Shown here in pieces: positions 11,927-22,079 of a stretch of DNA of 64,000 nt. The translations under genes and the position numbers were made by a program. Position 1 is the first letter of the stretch. Every line of letters begins with the position of its first letter. The notes under the pieces are model-generated. The model was not told where the DNA came from. It searched no databases and saw only the letters and a list, made by a program, of their open reading frames with translations. This DNA is from Limnanthes douglasii subsp. nivea (taxonomy: Eukaryota; Streptophyta; Magnoliopsida; Brassicales; Limnanthaceae): contig JAUPFV010000005.1 in the NCBI GenBank assembly GCA_036936605.1, positions 48,938,742 to 49,002,741 of the forward strand. Direction: 5' to 3'.

Positions 11927-12559
11927 AGGTTGACTAATAAGAGTATCGGTTGTAGGATTATAAGTCTGCAGTATGAAATTTCTTTAGTACGACTGAGTCG
12001 TTATTAACAAACTAGGATAGGTCTATCTTATATGCTAGTTACCCTTGTCGAACTATTGCAATAACGGGTGGCCGAATGACTTCCTTCACCGTCTTTAACT
12101 GCACCCTCCCAGTCGGAAGAATCTACATTTGTGGAACTTGAACATTGTCTTGTAATATATCCTCCTCCAGACATGTAGCTTTTATGTGAATACTTATTAC
12201 TATCCGGATTTGCGCAACTGCTTACCTGTATGATGGATTTTGATCGTACCTCCTCAAACTTAGAATGGTAACATTAAAAATAACATAAGAAAGCAACTAG
12301 TACTTGTCTATTCATCTTGTATTCTTAAAAACTGATCTTAATAGATAGCAAGTAAATATTGTTATTTTTGCAAACTCAATTTAAACACTTGTATATAAAC
12401 AGTGCTATACGCTACCTTAGTGGAGCTTGTACATTGACGTGCAATACCTAGGTCAGGTAGACTCAACCAGTCATGTGCCTGGGTAAAGGATTCTCGATTT
12501 AGAATATGATAACCTTAACGTATGGATAAACAAAATCATAAAAAAGCAAGCACCAGTTC
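11927..12559. other. Loop region between DRM inverted arms
   Basis: AT-rich, without recognised protein-coding sequence. On the minus strand it starts just after the GIGGAEV-region codons with GTATACATGG, and the DRM frame resumes after 11620, so it could be an old intron that received the inverted copy. Alternatively it is an insertion. It would form the loop of a transcript hairpin. Confidence 0.4.
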
Positions 12560-13185
12560 ATCCTATAATAGAACCATGTATACAACTTCCGCACCACCTA
12601 TACCAGAGAAAAGGGAAAGGAGATTGACGACCTTTGGAAACCTTTAACACTGAAAGGTGGAAAGCCACCGTGTCAACCTGGAAAGAGTTGTCAAGTGACT
12701 TGTATATGTCTGTCCTGCTTATGCCACCTCCCCTTGTATAATTTCTTGGAAATCCCAATAGCATTTCAATCTCATCAGGTTCCCGGGTGCAGCTTCTTCT
12801 TTCGAACCCATACCAAGTTCCACTTCCGGCACTACTCGAGGATATACCTTTGTAAAGCCTTGCGGATCCTATCTGTGAGTCTAACACTAGCGATGGAAGT
12901 CTGTAAGCAGCTCAACTTTGTTCGTGGATCCCACGAAGGCCACCATTTCCTCTGTCATAGGTTCAGGTTCGTGTATGGTGGAAGGAGGAAGGGGAAAGAG
13001 GGGAAACCTGTTGAAGATTGGAAGATTGTCAAAAGTATTTTTAATCTACGAACTCTGGCTAGACATCTAAAAAAGGCGAGATATGGTAACCCAAACTCCT
13101 TTTTGGAGCCAAAGCGACATTCTCTTATTAAAAGTAAGGAGGGCGGGGTGCTGCGTCTGGAACCCTTGTGCACCTGGTCAGTATG
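12560..13185 (-). pseudogene. DRM (fragment): DRM-type cytosine methyltransferase fragment
   Basis: Minus-strand reading with several frames. Near 13160-13070 it resembles the DRM stretch before KGVWDTIS. Then come HNLPIFNRFPLF-type coding and TNKVELL, then EPDEIEMLLGFPRNYTRG and GISRTDIYKSLDNSFQVD, ending at AFHLSVLK and a frameshifted GIGGAEV region (about 12575). The motifs and their order match the C-terminal methyltransferase half of plant DRM2. No intron is visible inside, suggesting origin from spliced mRNA or loss of introns. The right edge at GCACCTGGT coincides with the edge at the second locus (about 58135). Confidence 0.9.
12752..13009 (-). repeat. DRM inverted repeat, arm 2
   Basis: Partner of 11674-11926 in opposite orientation, about 255 bp, spacer 825 bp. 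This arm lies in the DRM fragment's own reading direction. Confidence 0.85.
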
Positions 13186-13189
13186 AATT

Positions 13190-14520
13190 CCAAATTTTAA
13201 AATTCAAAATGATTATCCATAATTTTAATTATTTTCGAATATATTTTTTAATATTTTGTGTTTCGGTAAACAAAACATTAAAATTAGTGAGTAGCGACTT
13301 AATGTAATATATGTATAGTAAGTGAATTTTGTGCTATTTATTTTAGGGTTTGAAGATACATTTTATGATATTGAATTAAGATATAAACATTACTGTTGAT
13401 AAGAAGATGGGTGTCTTGAAAAGAGATTTGAAGATGTTTAAGTATTGAATTAAGGTATGATAGTCCATATACTCGCTTTGACTTGATTTTAGGATACCCT
13501 GATTTTTCAAACTTCATTTCTTCTTACAAACTCTGTCCAACCCGATAGTTATTTGTTGGTAGTAGTAGTTTGTTTTTGTCCATTACATTATTTTAGTGTT
13601 AATAATTTTAGTTTTTGATGGATGCTACCATTTCAGGAATCAAAGACGGTCAGCTCCCACCTTTAGAGTTCATCTCATAAATAGCAATTACAGTAAACTT
13701 TTTTTTACACAACAAACGAGAGCAATGGGAAGTGTAATATGCAGGTCTGAATCTTTAATGCAGATTTTCACGTTTTCAATCTCCGGTCTGACAAGACTCA
13801 ACGTTACTGCTACGCGTAGAATCCCGTTTTATGCATCGCATGGAGATACAAACATGCAAACAGTAAAAAAAAAAGTAAAGTCTTTTCTATTATTACTAAG
13901 ATACATGTTGAGGTGTTTTATGTAAATTATCTGTACTGGTGACATATATGATTTTTATATAGAAAACTATTTTTTTTAATAGTTCTTTTACGGAGTAGAA
14001 CATTATTTGTCTATGGAGATTTATTGTGTACCAAATTTATTCTTAAATAATACATAAATAGTAGCACATATGAGTTGTATTAAAAATTAAAAATTAAAAA
14101 TTAAAAATTATAAAGAAATCAAATTTTCATATTAGCATATCAAATCTATAAATTTTTAAATAATATATATTATGTTTTTTACATGATAAGAGTTTGTATA
14201 TCAAAGTTATATATTAATAAGGTTGCAGTGTTGACATTTTGTTCAGTATTACCTTAATACAAAGGTTTAAAATAAATTATAACTCAATGCATCACTTTAG
14301 AATTTCTTCAAAAGAAGTTATTCCATCAGATTTAAAAGATATATAATTATTGTCTAAAAAGTAGGGTAACGTATTATAATATGTTTCCAATTTAAACACG
14401 TTTAATAGTATTAATTTTCAAAATAAATCGCTTAATTTTTAATTTTTTTCAAATTATAATCAAACAGAAACACATACAGAGAGGTGGGAGATAATGTTTG
14501 AAGAGCGAAAACCAAAAAAT
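13190..14520 (+). repeat. QS-block, copy 2
   Basis: Direct-repeat partner of 10180-11220. It keeps the words CTCATAAATAGCAATTACAG, AACAAACGAGAG, GTGTAATATGCAGGTCTGAA and GACAAGACTCAACGTTACTG. The end (CACATACAGAGAGG, TTTGAAGAGCGAA) matches the leader of the SF3B4 pseudogene at 58950-59000, so the captured block once continued into SF3B4 here too. A four-fold AAAATT-type repeat sits at about 14075-14110. Confidence 0.6.
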
Positions 14521-14559
14521 AAGTTAAAACCATAGTGAATAACATACGGGTGTTGGAAT

Positions 14560-14940
14560 AAGCTTCCACAATGGATAACATATGATTGTCGGATGTTGCG
14601 TTTACCAATTTGGTTAATGCGTGGTAGAGGAGATATGGTTTTTGAATATTTTGTTGAGATCGGTGAATTTAATGTACATTCGTCAATTTCCGTTCTTCTT
14701 CTTCACAAGAACTGGACTGGTCGTCTATAGAGGATAAAGAGCTTCTCCAATGTGATCGATAATCGTTAACTTGTTGACTTCCTTCGCATTTGTCTATAGA
14801 GGATAAAGAGCTTCTCCAATATGACAGCTTGTGACATATTGATTCAGTCGGAACCCCTGTTATATCTTTGGTGTTCTAAGCTTAAATATCCACGTTTTAT
14901 AGAAAATCTAGAAGTTTGTTTACAATGATGGGTGAGATGT
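14560..14940 (-). pseudogene. Tat-lineage reverse transcriptase fragment
   Basis: The minus strand reads ITGVPTESICHKL, then EVNKLTIIDHIGEALYPL, SPVLVKKKNGN and FTDLNK, in the order found in the RT N-terminal part of elements H and N (TGVPAEVISHHL, HIKESQYPLW, NPVLVKKKNG, FTDLNR). The HIGEALYPL coding is present twice, 69 bp apart (29 identical bases from 14723 and 14792), an in-frame 23-codon duplication. Stops are present. Confidence 0.75.
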
Positions 14941-15196
14941 CTTTGCATAAATGCATGTTTTAGTTATCTTTCATGTGTACTTCTTTAATTTCTTCCGCAT
15001 GTTTGATTATGGGGGCGAGATGTTCAGGGTGTTTGTTGTTGTCGTGGTTGTTGTACTAGGTGTTCTGTTTACTACCTTGTTAACATTCTCCTTGATTGGG
15101 ATACCATTGCCTTGTATAGTCGGGGGCATTGCATTTTCAGAATTCATGCTAGTTCTTTCAACTAACTTGGGCGACGGTTAATTGCTCGCCACCTTG
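14941..15196. other. Unassigned stretch
   Basis: An open frame of 76 codons (14951-15181, plus) reads as a hydrophobic, Val-rich peptide with no recognisable domain. I treat it as chance. Confidence 0.3.
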
Positions 15197-15204
15197 GTCG
15201 TAAG

Positions 15205-15972
15205 CATAATTATCAGTGGCGTGCGGTGGTCTGTGGCGAAGAGGGCTAAAAAATCCATAGCGGCGAGGCGATAGCCACATGACATGCGGTGATCCATTAC
15301 CTGAATAATATTTTTATAGCACATAACTGTAATTTAAATAGTACTATTTAGACATTTAAACTAACAAACAACTTAAACATCCACTTACATAATTGTTAGA
15401 ACATTCGAGTCAAATGACAAACACATAGACTAAAAGATCTAATTATAAAACATTCATTCACATAATTCGTAAAACATCTGAGTCAAATGACAAACATAGA
15501 CTAAAATACATCCTCGTCCGAGACAACATCTTCACACCTCTCATCTCCGCCATGTTCTTTATTTATATCTCATAATAAAATGTTTTCTTCTTCAGAGTCT
15601 TCATCAACAAGCCTCTGATCTCTTATGCGATCCGTTGAAGACGATAAATTCTTAGACCAAATATTGTAATTTACTTCATTAACCTCAACAACTCTAACAT
15701 CAACTCCTTCCAAAACATCTTCATCTTTCCAAAATTTAGTTTTAGTTTTTTACTTTTTTAGTTTAGAGAAAAAAATACCATGATTATCGTCTCGCCACGG
15801 CCGCCATGACGAGCGCCACAGCCGCCACGGCCGCCATGACGAGCGCCACAGCCGCCACGGTCGCCACGGCCGCCATGGCGAGCGCCACGCTAAGGGCCTC
15901 GCCACGCCCCACCCTGAGGCGATATCGCCTCGCCTCGCCACGGACCGCCACGGCCGCCACGTGATAACTATG
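15205..15972. mobile_element. Non-autonomous hAT-like DNA transposon (768 bp)
   Basis: Flanked by the 8-bp duplication GTCGTAAG (15197-15204 and 15973-15980). The ends are inverted: CATAATTATCA at the left and the reverse complement of CATAGTTATCA at the right, followed by related GTGGCG/GGTCTGTGGCG-type sequence on both sides. An 8-bp duplication is typical of the hAT superfamily. The interior holds an AT-rich part with a direct repeat (GAGTCAAATGACAAACA twice), an acidic minus-strand peptide-like stretch (about 15660-15500) that might be a transposase C-terminus, and GC-rich repeats. No intact transposase. Confidence 0.75.
15794..15888. repeat. GC-rich 30-bp minisatellite in the hAT-like element
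   Basis: Two perfect 30-bp units (15794-15823, 15824-15853) built from GCCACGGCCGCCATGACGAG, then a variant third unit. It lies next to the right terminal repeat and is itself related to the terminal GGCG words. The Arg/Trp- or Ala/Val-rich frames here are products of the repeat, not genes. Confidence 0.8.
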
Positions 15973-15980
15973 GTCGTAAG

Positions 15981-16594
15981 GTACCATTGTTCTTAGACCT
16001 ACTCATATAATTGCTAATATGTCTCGTGTTATTTTATGTAATGTTCCACTCGCACGAACAGATCTCCAAAAATATAGGTATTTTTATCATTATGGATTTG
16101 AAAAGAAGTCCTCGTAAGATTCTTTTTCTGTATGCTATGCATACTAGTATGTTTAGATAGTCCCACAACTAATCTATTATTTCCACAAACCGCTTCGGGT
16201 ATTGCAATAAAGTCTCGTCGGATTTTAGCTTGTAGTGGACGATTAGGTATGAATCCCCCATATTGAACTTAGATCTAATGTAATAGTTGCAAAAAATAAC
16301 GGGGAGTTGGTTACAGATTCTAATACTTCTTGTAGGCATGTCATTAAACCAATTAAGAGATGTTACTTTCAAAGTGAACGAAAGATTTACATTTGAATCC
16401 ATTACCAACTCTCGGGTATCACAATATCTCATTTTCTAAATTGTTGACGTAGTGGTTCAGGTTATTATTTCTGGTGAACTTATCGCTTTTGTACTTGTTG
16501 AATTGCAGGGATAACATCACGTGTTCAATTTTGGAAGCAAATAAGGAGTATTCTAGCATAATTAGAATATGTTATGTTTATTTATGCGATACCT
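15981..16594. other. Unassigned stretch with one short frame
   Basis: An 87-codon frame on the minus strand (16432-16169) has ordinary composition but no motif I recognise. No repeats are obvious. Confidence 0.3.
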
Positions 16595-17096
16595 AATTAT
16601 TTCTGCTTCCTTATCTGCTGAGACCTGATTGTTATGTTGATTGGTCGTATATAGTTTCTGAGGGTAATGGTAAGGAGACGGCGATGTGTGTTGGTTAAAC
16701 CCCGACTAGAGCAACTTCCCTTGTTAAGTTTGTGGGGGATAATAGGCGCTCCTTACATTTCCTGTAGTTGAGACAGGTAGTTGTGCTACATCTAAATGTA
16801 AGCCGATGTCACGCCCAAATGATAAGTTTGTTAAGCTTGTGGACTCTAATTATTTCTGCTTCCTTGTCTGCTGAGACCTGATTGTTATGTTGATTTGTCG
16901 TATATAGTTTGTGAGGGTAATGGTAAGGAGACGGCGATGTGTGTTGGTTAAACCCCGACTAGAGCAACTTCCCTTGTTAAGTTTGTGGGGGCTAATAGGC
17001 GCTCCTTACATTTCCTGTAGTTGAGACAGGTAGTTGTGCTACATCTAAATGTAAGCCGATGTCACGCCCAAATGATAAGTTTGTTAAGCTTGTGGA
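16595..17096 (+). repeat. 253-bp tandem duplication
   Basis: Units at 16595-16847 and 16848-17096 begin AATTATTTCTGCTTCC and are nearly identical, with single differences such as TTATCTG/TTGTCTG and TTGGTCG/TTTGTCG. The content is not coding in any clear frame. High identity implies a recent duplication compared with the surrounding decayed elements. Confidence 0.85.
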
Positions 17097-18539
17097 GCCA
17101 TGGTGGGCGGAAAGTAATAACTACTAATGTGGACTCCAATTTGGGATTTCAATGAATGATGTTTAAAAATATCGCTCGCAGGTACGCCGAGAAGAATCAT
17201 GAAAGGAAGTTTAGGTATTTGTTGATATTATTGCGTTTGAGATCAGTCCCTTATAGAGGTATGATATCGTCTAAAGTTGTCTGGTTTATTGAGTCCCTCG
17301 CACTAGTAGGCTTCCATTTCGTATTATTTTTCGCATGTCTTTTATCGTGTTTTTGTTGTGATTCGTGTTGGAACAAAACATTTGGTTTATTTTTTCGCTA
17401 CTGCAAAAAATAACAGATAGAGAGACACATGCACATTTTATTTTTAGTGTTTGTCTATTTTCTTATGAGATCCCTTTTAATGTTGTTTTCTATCATTTTC
17501 TATTCTTTTCTTTTGCTTTGTTAATAGTGTATATATTTCGTGAAATTTGAGCTTTGAGTCAACATTTTTCGATGCAATTTAAGGTTTTTTCATCGATCTA
17601 ACCGGGGTTTTCAATTTTTTCATTTCTTTATCTATTCAGTTTTGTTTTCGTGATATTTCAAAAGGGGTTTCTGTGGCTGAAGAATTTGAGAGTTTAAAGT
17701 CTTATACTTTTGTTTATGGATGAATAATTCATCAAATTTAAATTAATTATAAGAATTAGAGTTTTATTTATTATTATAGTTTATACAACTGAACTCTCAC
17801 TTGTCTCTGCTCGCAGACATGCTTGATTATGTCATAGAATTGGGGGTTCTGATGATGGATCAATGGACTCGATAGCCGTTTTGGTTTCTTCGTCCCCATG
17901 ATTTTGTTAATGAATGTCCATTGAATATTTAATAGAAAAAATATAGTATGAGATATCAGACTAATGAGAGAGGAAATATAGAGACGGTGTTCTGTTTCAG
18001 TCAATAGATTTAACTAACTGAACTAAATATTAAATTAGTAAACAAAAAATGATAAAATGATGAAAAGTAAATAATAAATGGTAAGTTAGTTAAAGTAAAT
18101 AATAAAAAGATAAAATAATAAAAAGGTTAAAAGTAAAAGTAAATGGTAAAAAAGTCAAAAATAAAGGTAAATGTAAAAAAATAAACCACAAGAATTTTGG
18201 ATGTGCTGATTGATCATATTTGCAACTGAAAGTTATATTTAGGATGACACATATTTAGGATGTCATGTGTCATCTTGGTTAATTGTCACACCATTGACCA
18301 TATATGCAATATTTATAAAGATAGATGACCAATTTTGGCAAGAAAGAACCTTAAGGGTAGTTTCACAACAGGTGGCAAATGCCGGTGACTAGTCAGGATT
18401 TCCAGCGGTTCAATCGCCCTTATGAATAGGTGTTGGAGGAAATTTTCCATGGGGCAGAACAATGCGAATTGGTAATAAAATCGACCTTAATTTTATACAA
18501 ATTTACTCACCTTATTGCAGTCAAATGTCGATGTATTTT
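17097..18539. other. AT-rich intergenic stretch
   Basis: No recognised gene. It has T-rich sequence around 17400-17660 and an A-rich, low-complexity stretch of AGTAAATAATAAA-like words at 18020-18185. From about 18400 the sequence grades into the Tat relic, and upstream pol sequence may be too eroded to read. Confidence 0.4.
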
Positions 18540-19209
18540 CTTAAAACACAAGCGACGTCAGCAGGATCCGCCAATCGGTAATATTCATGAACTCTCCATT
18601 GACCGACGGGCAAGGCTGATCCGCCATAAGCGAAGAATTGTTTCCTCTAAGAAAACGGAAGCCATTGCTCATGAAGTTTAGAAGTTATTTTGCTTAGGTC
18701 ATATTCAAAGGGAAAAGTACCACTATGGGTGGCAAACCCAATCCTCGTTAAGAAGAAAGATGGGAATGGTGTATCCACTTCTACTTCACTTACTTCAACC
18801 ATTCTTTCCCCAAGGACACTTTCATCCTCCCCCGCATCGATCAGTTGGTAGACGGAGCATCCACGTAGCGAGTTCCTCTCATTTATGGATGCTTATTCGG
18901 GATACAACCAGATCTCTATACATCCCAGAGATAAGGAGCATACTACGTTCCACAACGAAAAAGGTTTATATTGCTATATGATCATACCGTTTGGTCTTAA
19001 AAACGCAGGATCAATGTACCATCGACCGATCAACCATATTTTTAAAAAACAACTCATTTTCTTAAAAATAAGAGGCATATATCAAAGACATGCTCATTAA
19101 GAGTGATAATGAGAGCCCTCATATTGAAGTCATGGCCTATATCTTCACCACCACGTGCCAATATAAACTTAAGTTGAACCCTACCAAATGCACATTCGGT
19201 GTCTGTAGC
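18540..19209 (+). pseudogene. Reverse transcriptase relic, Tat-lineage (oldest nested layer)
   Basis: Reads across several frames as KRRIVSSKKTEAIAHEV, GHIQREKYHYGW, NPILVKKKDGNG, then FMDAYSGYNQISIHP and GLYCYMIIPFGLKNAGSMY, ending LKLNPTKCTFGVCS at 19205. The order is that of the RT palm and fingers in Tat elements, but the residues differ from elements H and N, so it is another family. It is cut at 19209 by the LTR of element H. The catalytic Y-x-DD part is not readable. Confidence 0.8.
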
Positions 19210-19579
19210 TGATAGGGTCAAATATTTTTGGAAGTGGCTTTTTGCCTAATCCGAAGGGGTAGTTCGGGCATCATCTACATTAGACTTTTTCATGTATAGT
19301 AAACCTAAGTGGACCATGACTCATCTTTGTGTTGAATGCTGACCCGTATTTGGTTTCGAATTTTAAAGCCTGACACGGATCCGAAGTCCAACTCGGATGG
19401 CCCATGGGTCACAAAAACAGTATAAATAACCTAACCAACCTCATTTAATAGGTTGGACTTTTCCTAGAAATATTAAATACAAGCACACACCTCTCTTATC
19501 TTTCTACACACTAGTTAAAAGTTAATATTCAATTGACAAATTGCCCAAAATACCGTTTGACTATAAATCATCCACACCG
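19210..19579 (+). repeat. 5' LTR of element H
   Basis: Starts TGATAGGGTCAAATATTTTT inside the older RT relic and ends CATCCACACCG just before a primer-binding site. It is homologous to 3701-4056. TATAAATA at 19421-19428 is the likely promoter. The flank GTAGC (19205-19209) would be the target duplication, but the matching right end was not found because the 3' LTR of element H is missing. Confidence 0.8.
19421..19428 (+). promoter_or_regulatory. TATA box in element H LTR
   Basis: TATAAATA, at the same place in the LTR as the TATA of family N relative to the CAAGCACACACCT region and LTR end. Confidence 0.5.
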
Positions 19580-19582
19580 AAT

Positions 19583-19600
19583 TGGCAACCACAGCGGGAG
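19583..19600 (+). other. Primer-binding site, element H
   Basis: TGGCAACCACAGCGGGAG, 3 bases after the LTR. It begins with TGG, complementary to the CCA end of a tRNA, and matches the element N site TGGCGACCACAGTGGGAG at 16 of 18 bases. I cannot name the tRNA with certainty; an Arg tRNA is a candidate for this lineage. Confidence 0.65.
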
Positions 19601-19650
19601 ACGACAGTGCTTAAATCTCATATTCAAAACCAACGAATAAACTAATTTAG

Positions 19651-21358
19651 ATGGATTCGAATGTACAAAACGTTCCACCTCTAGAGGTTGAAGGTGTGAG
19701 AGAAAATAATTAGCACATTATTGTGTCTCATGTCAATTACGATGGTCATGAAAGACAGTCCTTGCAGGATGAACGTGATCATCTAAGGGCTAAGATTGAG
19801 GCTCCAAAGGCTAAAAAAAAGCTGAAAAAGCAATAAAAGAGAAGTCGGGTGCATCCGTGCTCCACCCTACTGATAATCTTAGTGAAAATGAGTAGTCCAT
19901 CAAGACTCATGTTAGTTCTAAAAAAAACATATCGGTTTAAACGAGTGATGAACACGACATCAGAGCCTTCCAATAGTTCATCCGATGATACAGACCTTGA
20001 AGAATCATTCTCATCCAGCAATGATGAAGACCGTCTAAAGAAGAAATTAATATTGTCCAAGAAACATTCAAGAAAAAAGGATAGACATGGCAGAATTAAA
20101 AAGTATCAAGGAAAAATAAAGGCTTTATGTGATCACCACATTGACTGTTTGCTGATCGATCCATTTAGATTTCAGTCCAAATCATGTATGTTTGCAACTC
20201 CCAATGGAGATACCGAATTTAATCGTAGCCAAAATTAGATACAATCGCCCTTGTCTTCGAAAATTCTCTTCGGACATCTTCCAAAGAGATTTCACAGTTC
20301 TAAAATGGAGAAATGTGATGGAAGCAAAGATCAGGACAATCATCTCGAGCAATTTAAAATATGTATGATGAATTTTGATGATGATAATAAGATGATATGT
20401 CGAGCCTTCTCACAAACCTTTAAAGGAAACGCCCTTAAGTGGTACGACAGTCTTCCTTAGGGATCTGGGTAGCATTCTGGAGGCAATTTATAGGAAGAAA
20501 TGAGCGTAAAGGGAATGATGATACGATTATTCATTGTTCCCAAGAGCCAAACGAATCTTTAAAGGAATATATTAGTAGGTTTGTGAACACGAATGGATAG
20601 CTGATTGTTTTGAACAAGGCTTGAGTCCAAGTAATTTGGCCAACTCAATAACCCAGACAAAAGCAATGACTTTCGGGGGGGGGGGGGGGGGGTTGTTAAA
20701 TCAAGTTGGAAAGCAGATTACTGTTAACAAAACTAAGAACTCTAAAGTGCCTCTTCTAGAACAGATTCACCACTATAGTGTCAGTTCCGCTAGCATCTAC
20801 TTTATCCAGTTACAAATCAAAGGAAAGTGGACAGGGATCACATCAGCCCAACCAGAATTAGTCCAATCAAAACCAACAAGTTTAGAGGAAAAAGTGGTCC
20901 ATGGGTTCAGCCTGAATGGTTTGTTGAGTTGGGAGAGAGTGTAGCTACAATTTACGATAAAACTAAAAATGATGTGAACTTTAAAAGGCCAACCCTATTG
21001 CAGTCCCCTAGAGAAACCTGAAGTACTCGTTTATGCAAGTATCATAATTATATGGGATACGGCAAGCGTGATTGTATAACATTGAGCAAGAAGTGCAAAA
21101 TCTCATTGAGAGATGAAAGTTATGCGTTTTTGTTAAAAAAACAAAAGGGTAGCAGATCAGATAATACACTATCCAATGCCAATGCTCCCCGGACGACTTC
21201 TTCAACAGTCCCAGGAACATCCAGACAGGAAGATACCATGATGATTGTTGAAAGATTTAATGTGGACTATGTATACCTTTATCCTGATCTAGATCAGAAT
21301 CAAGTGGGGCTGATAATGGATAAATCTGTTACAGTTTTCGATCTGGTGAAGTTATTTT
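19651..21358 (+). pseudogene. gag: gag relic of element H
   Basis: Structural protein of the retrotransposon particle. The ATG at 19651 gives MDSNVQNVPPLEVEGVREN. A Ser/Asp-rich charged segment follows (about 19930-20060), then the capsid-like region SSKILFGHLPKRFHSSKMEK, DNHLEQFKICMMNF and ALKWYDSLP (20251-20460). A degenerate zinc knuckle CKYHNYMGYGKRDC (about 21035-21075) follows, where the second His is Tyr. Frameshifts and stops, including an 18-G run at 20675, break it. It shares order and many residues with the gag of element N. Confidence 0.85.
20675..20692 (+). repeat. Homopolymer of 18 G
   Basis: Uninterrupted G run inside the gag relic, at the place where element N reads ATGACCTGGGGAGGGTTG (minus strand). 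It causes a frameshift and looks like slippage growth of a shorter G tract. Confidence 0.9.
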
Positions 21359-21479
21359 AATCGTTAACCATATTTGGAGGGAGACACCGTGACAGCACCC
21401 TTAATTTGTTCAAGAAAAAGTCAAGTCAACACCTTGACTACTTAGTTGAAAGGAAGAATGCCCACACATTTGTACCAAA

Positions 21480-22003
21480 CCCCATCTTCTTTCATAGTCT
21501 TTGATAAAGACGACTTAAGAGATACTACGGGGCCATATGAAGATGTTGTGGTGATATGGGCATCTATTGGAGGTAATAACATACATTGAATCTTGATTGA
21601 CACTGGTAGTTTGGAAAACGTGTTATACTTGAATACCTATAGGCAGATGAAAAATCCCTCGGTTATTCAGAGATCAAACAGAACTATCGTGCATTTTACG
21701 GGGAGTTTGGTTGATGTCATTGGTGAGTTTAAAGATGAAGTTCTATTGGGTGAAGGACCTTTTAAAAAAACAGTAAAGGTTTTATTCGTTGTGGTTGACT
21801 GCCCAACGTCCTACAATGCTATATTTGGAAGATCTTGGCTTTCTAGGATGCATACGGTGGCCTATACTGTCCATCGATGTTTAAAATATGTTGTGGGTTC
21901 ACAAGTGGGTGTTGTCTGGAGAAATCAAAAAGTGGTTAGGGAGTGTTGTGCAACAGCTCTTGCCTCGAAGTCATTAGAGGCAGTCGAGGTTAATAAGGAA
22001 TAA
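21480..22003 (+). pseudogene. Aspartic protease region of element H
   Basis: Cleaves the Gag-Pol polyprotein in active elements. The active-site triad is seen as DTGSLENVLYL (from about 21599), and the fold continues through VIQRSNRTIVHFTGSLVDVI, VVVDCPTSYNAIFGRSWL and MHTVAYTVHRCLKY. One frame is open from 21593 to 22003. Upstream protease sequence (21480-21590) carries a stop before the active site. Confidence 0.85.
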
Positions 22004-22079
22004 AAGCTACTTGAGACTTCCACCGATGAGATTAAAATAGACGATCTGAGGGAGTCTACTAGTGTTTAATAGTCATTGA

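Noticed and set aside
14951..15181. Hydrophobic 76-codon frame resembling a membrane peptide
   Set aside because: No homology or neighbour supports it; a T-rich stretch readily gives such a frame.
15750..15987. Arg/Trp-rich and Ala/Val-rich frames
   Set aside because: Arise from the GC-rich 30-bp repeat of the hAT-like element.
16169..16432. 87-codon minus frame as a transposase piece
   Set aside because: I tried to fit it to MULE or hAT motifs and found no convincing match.
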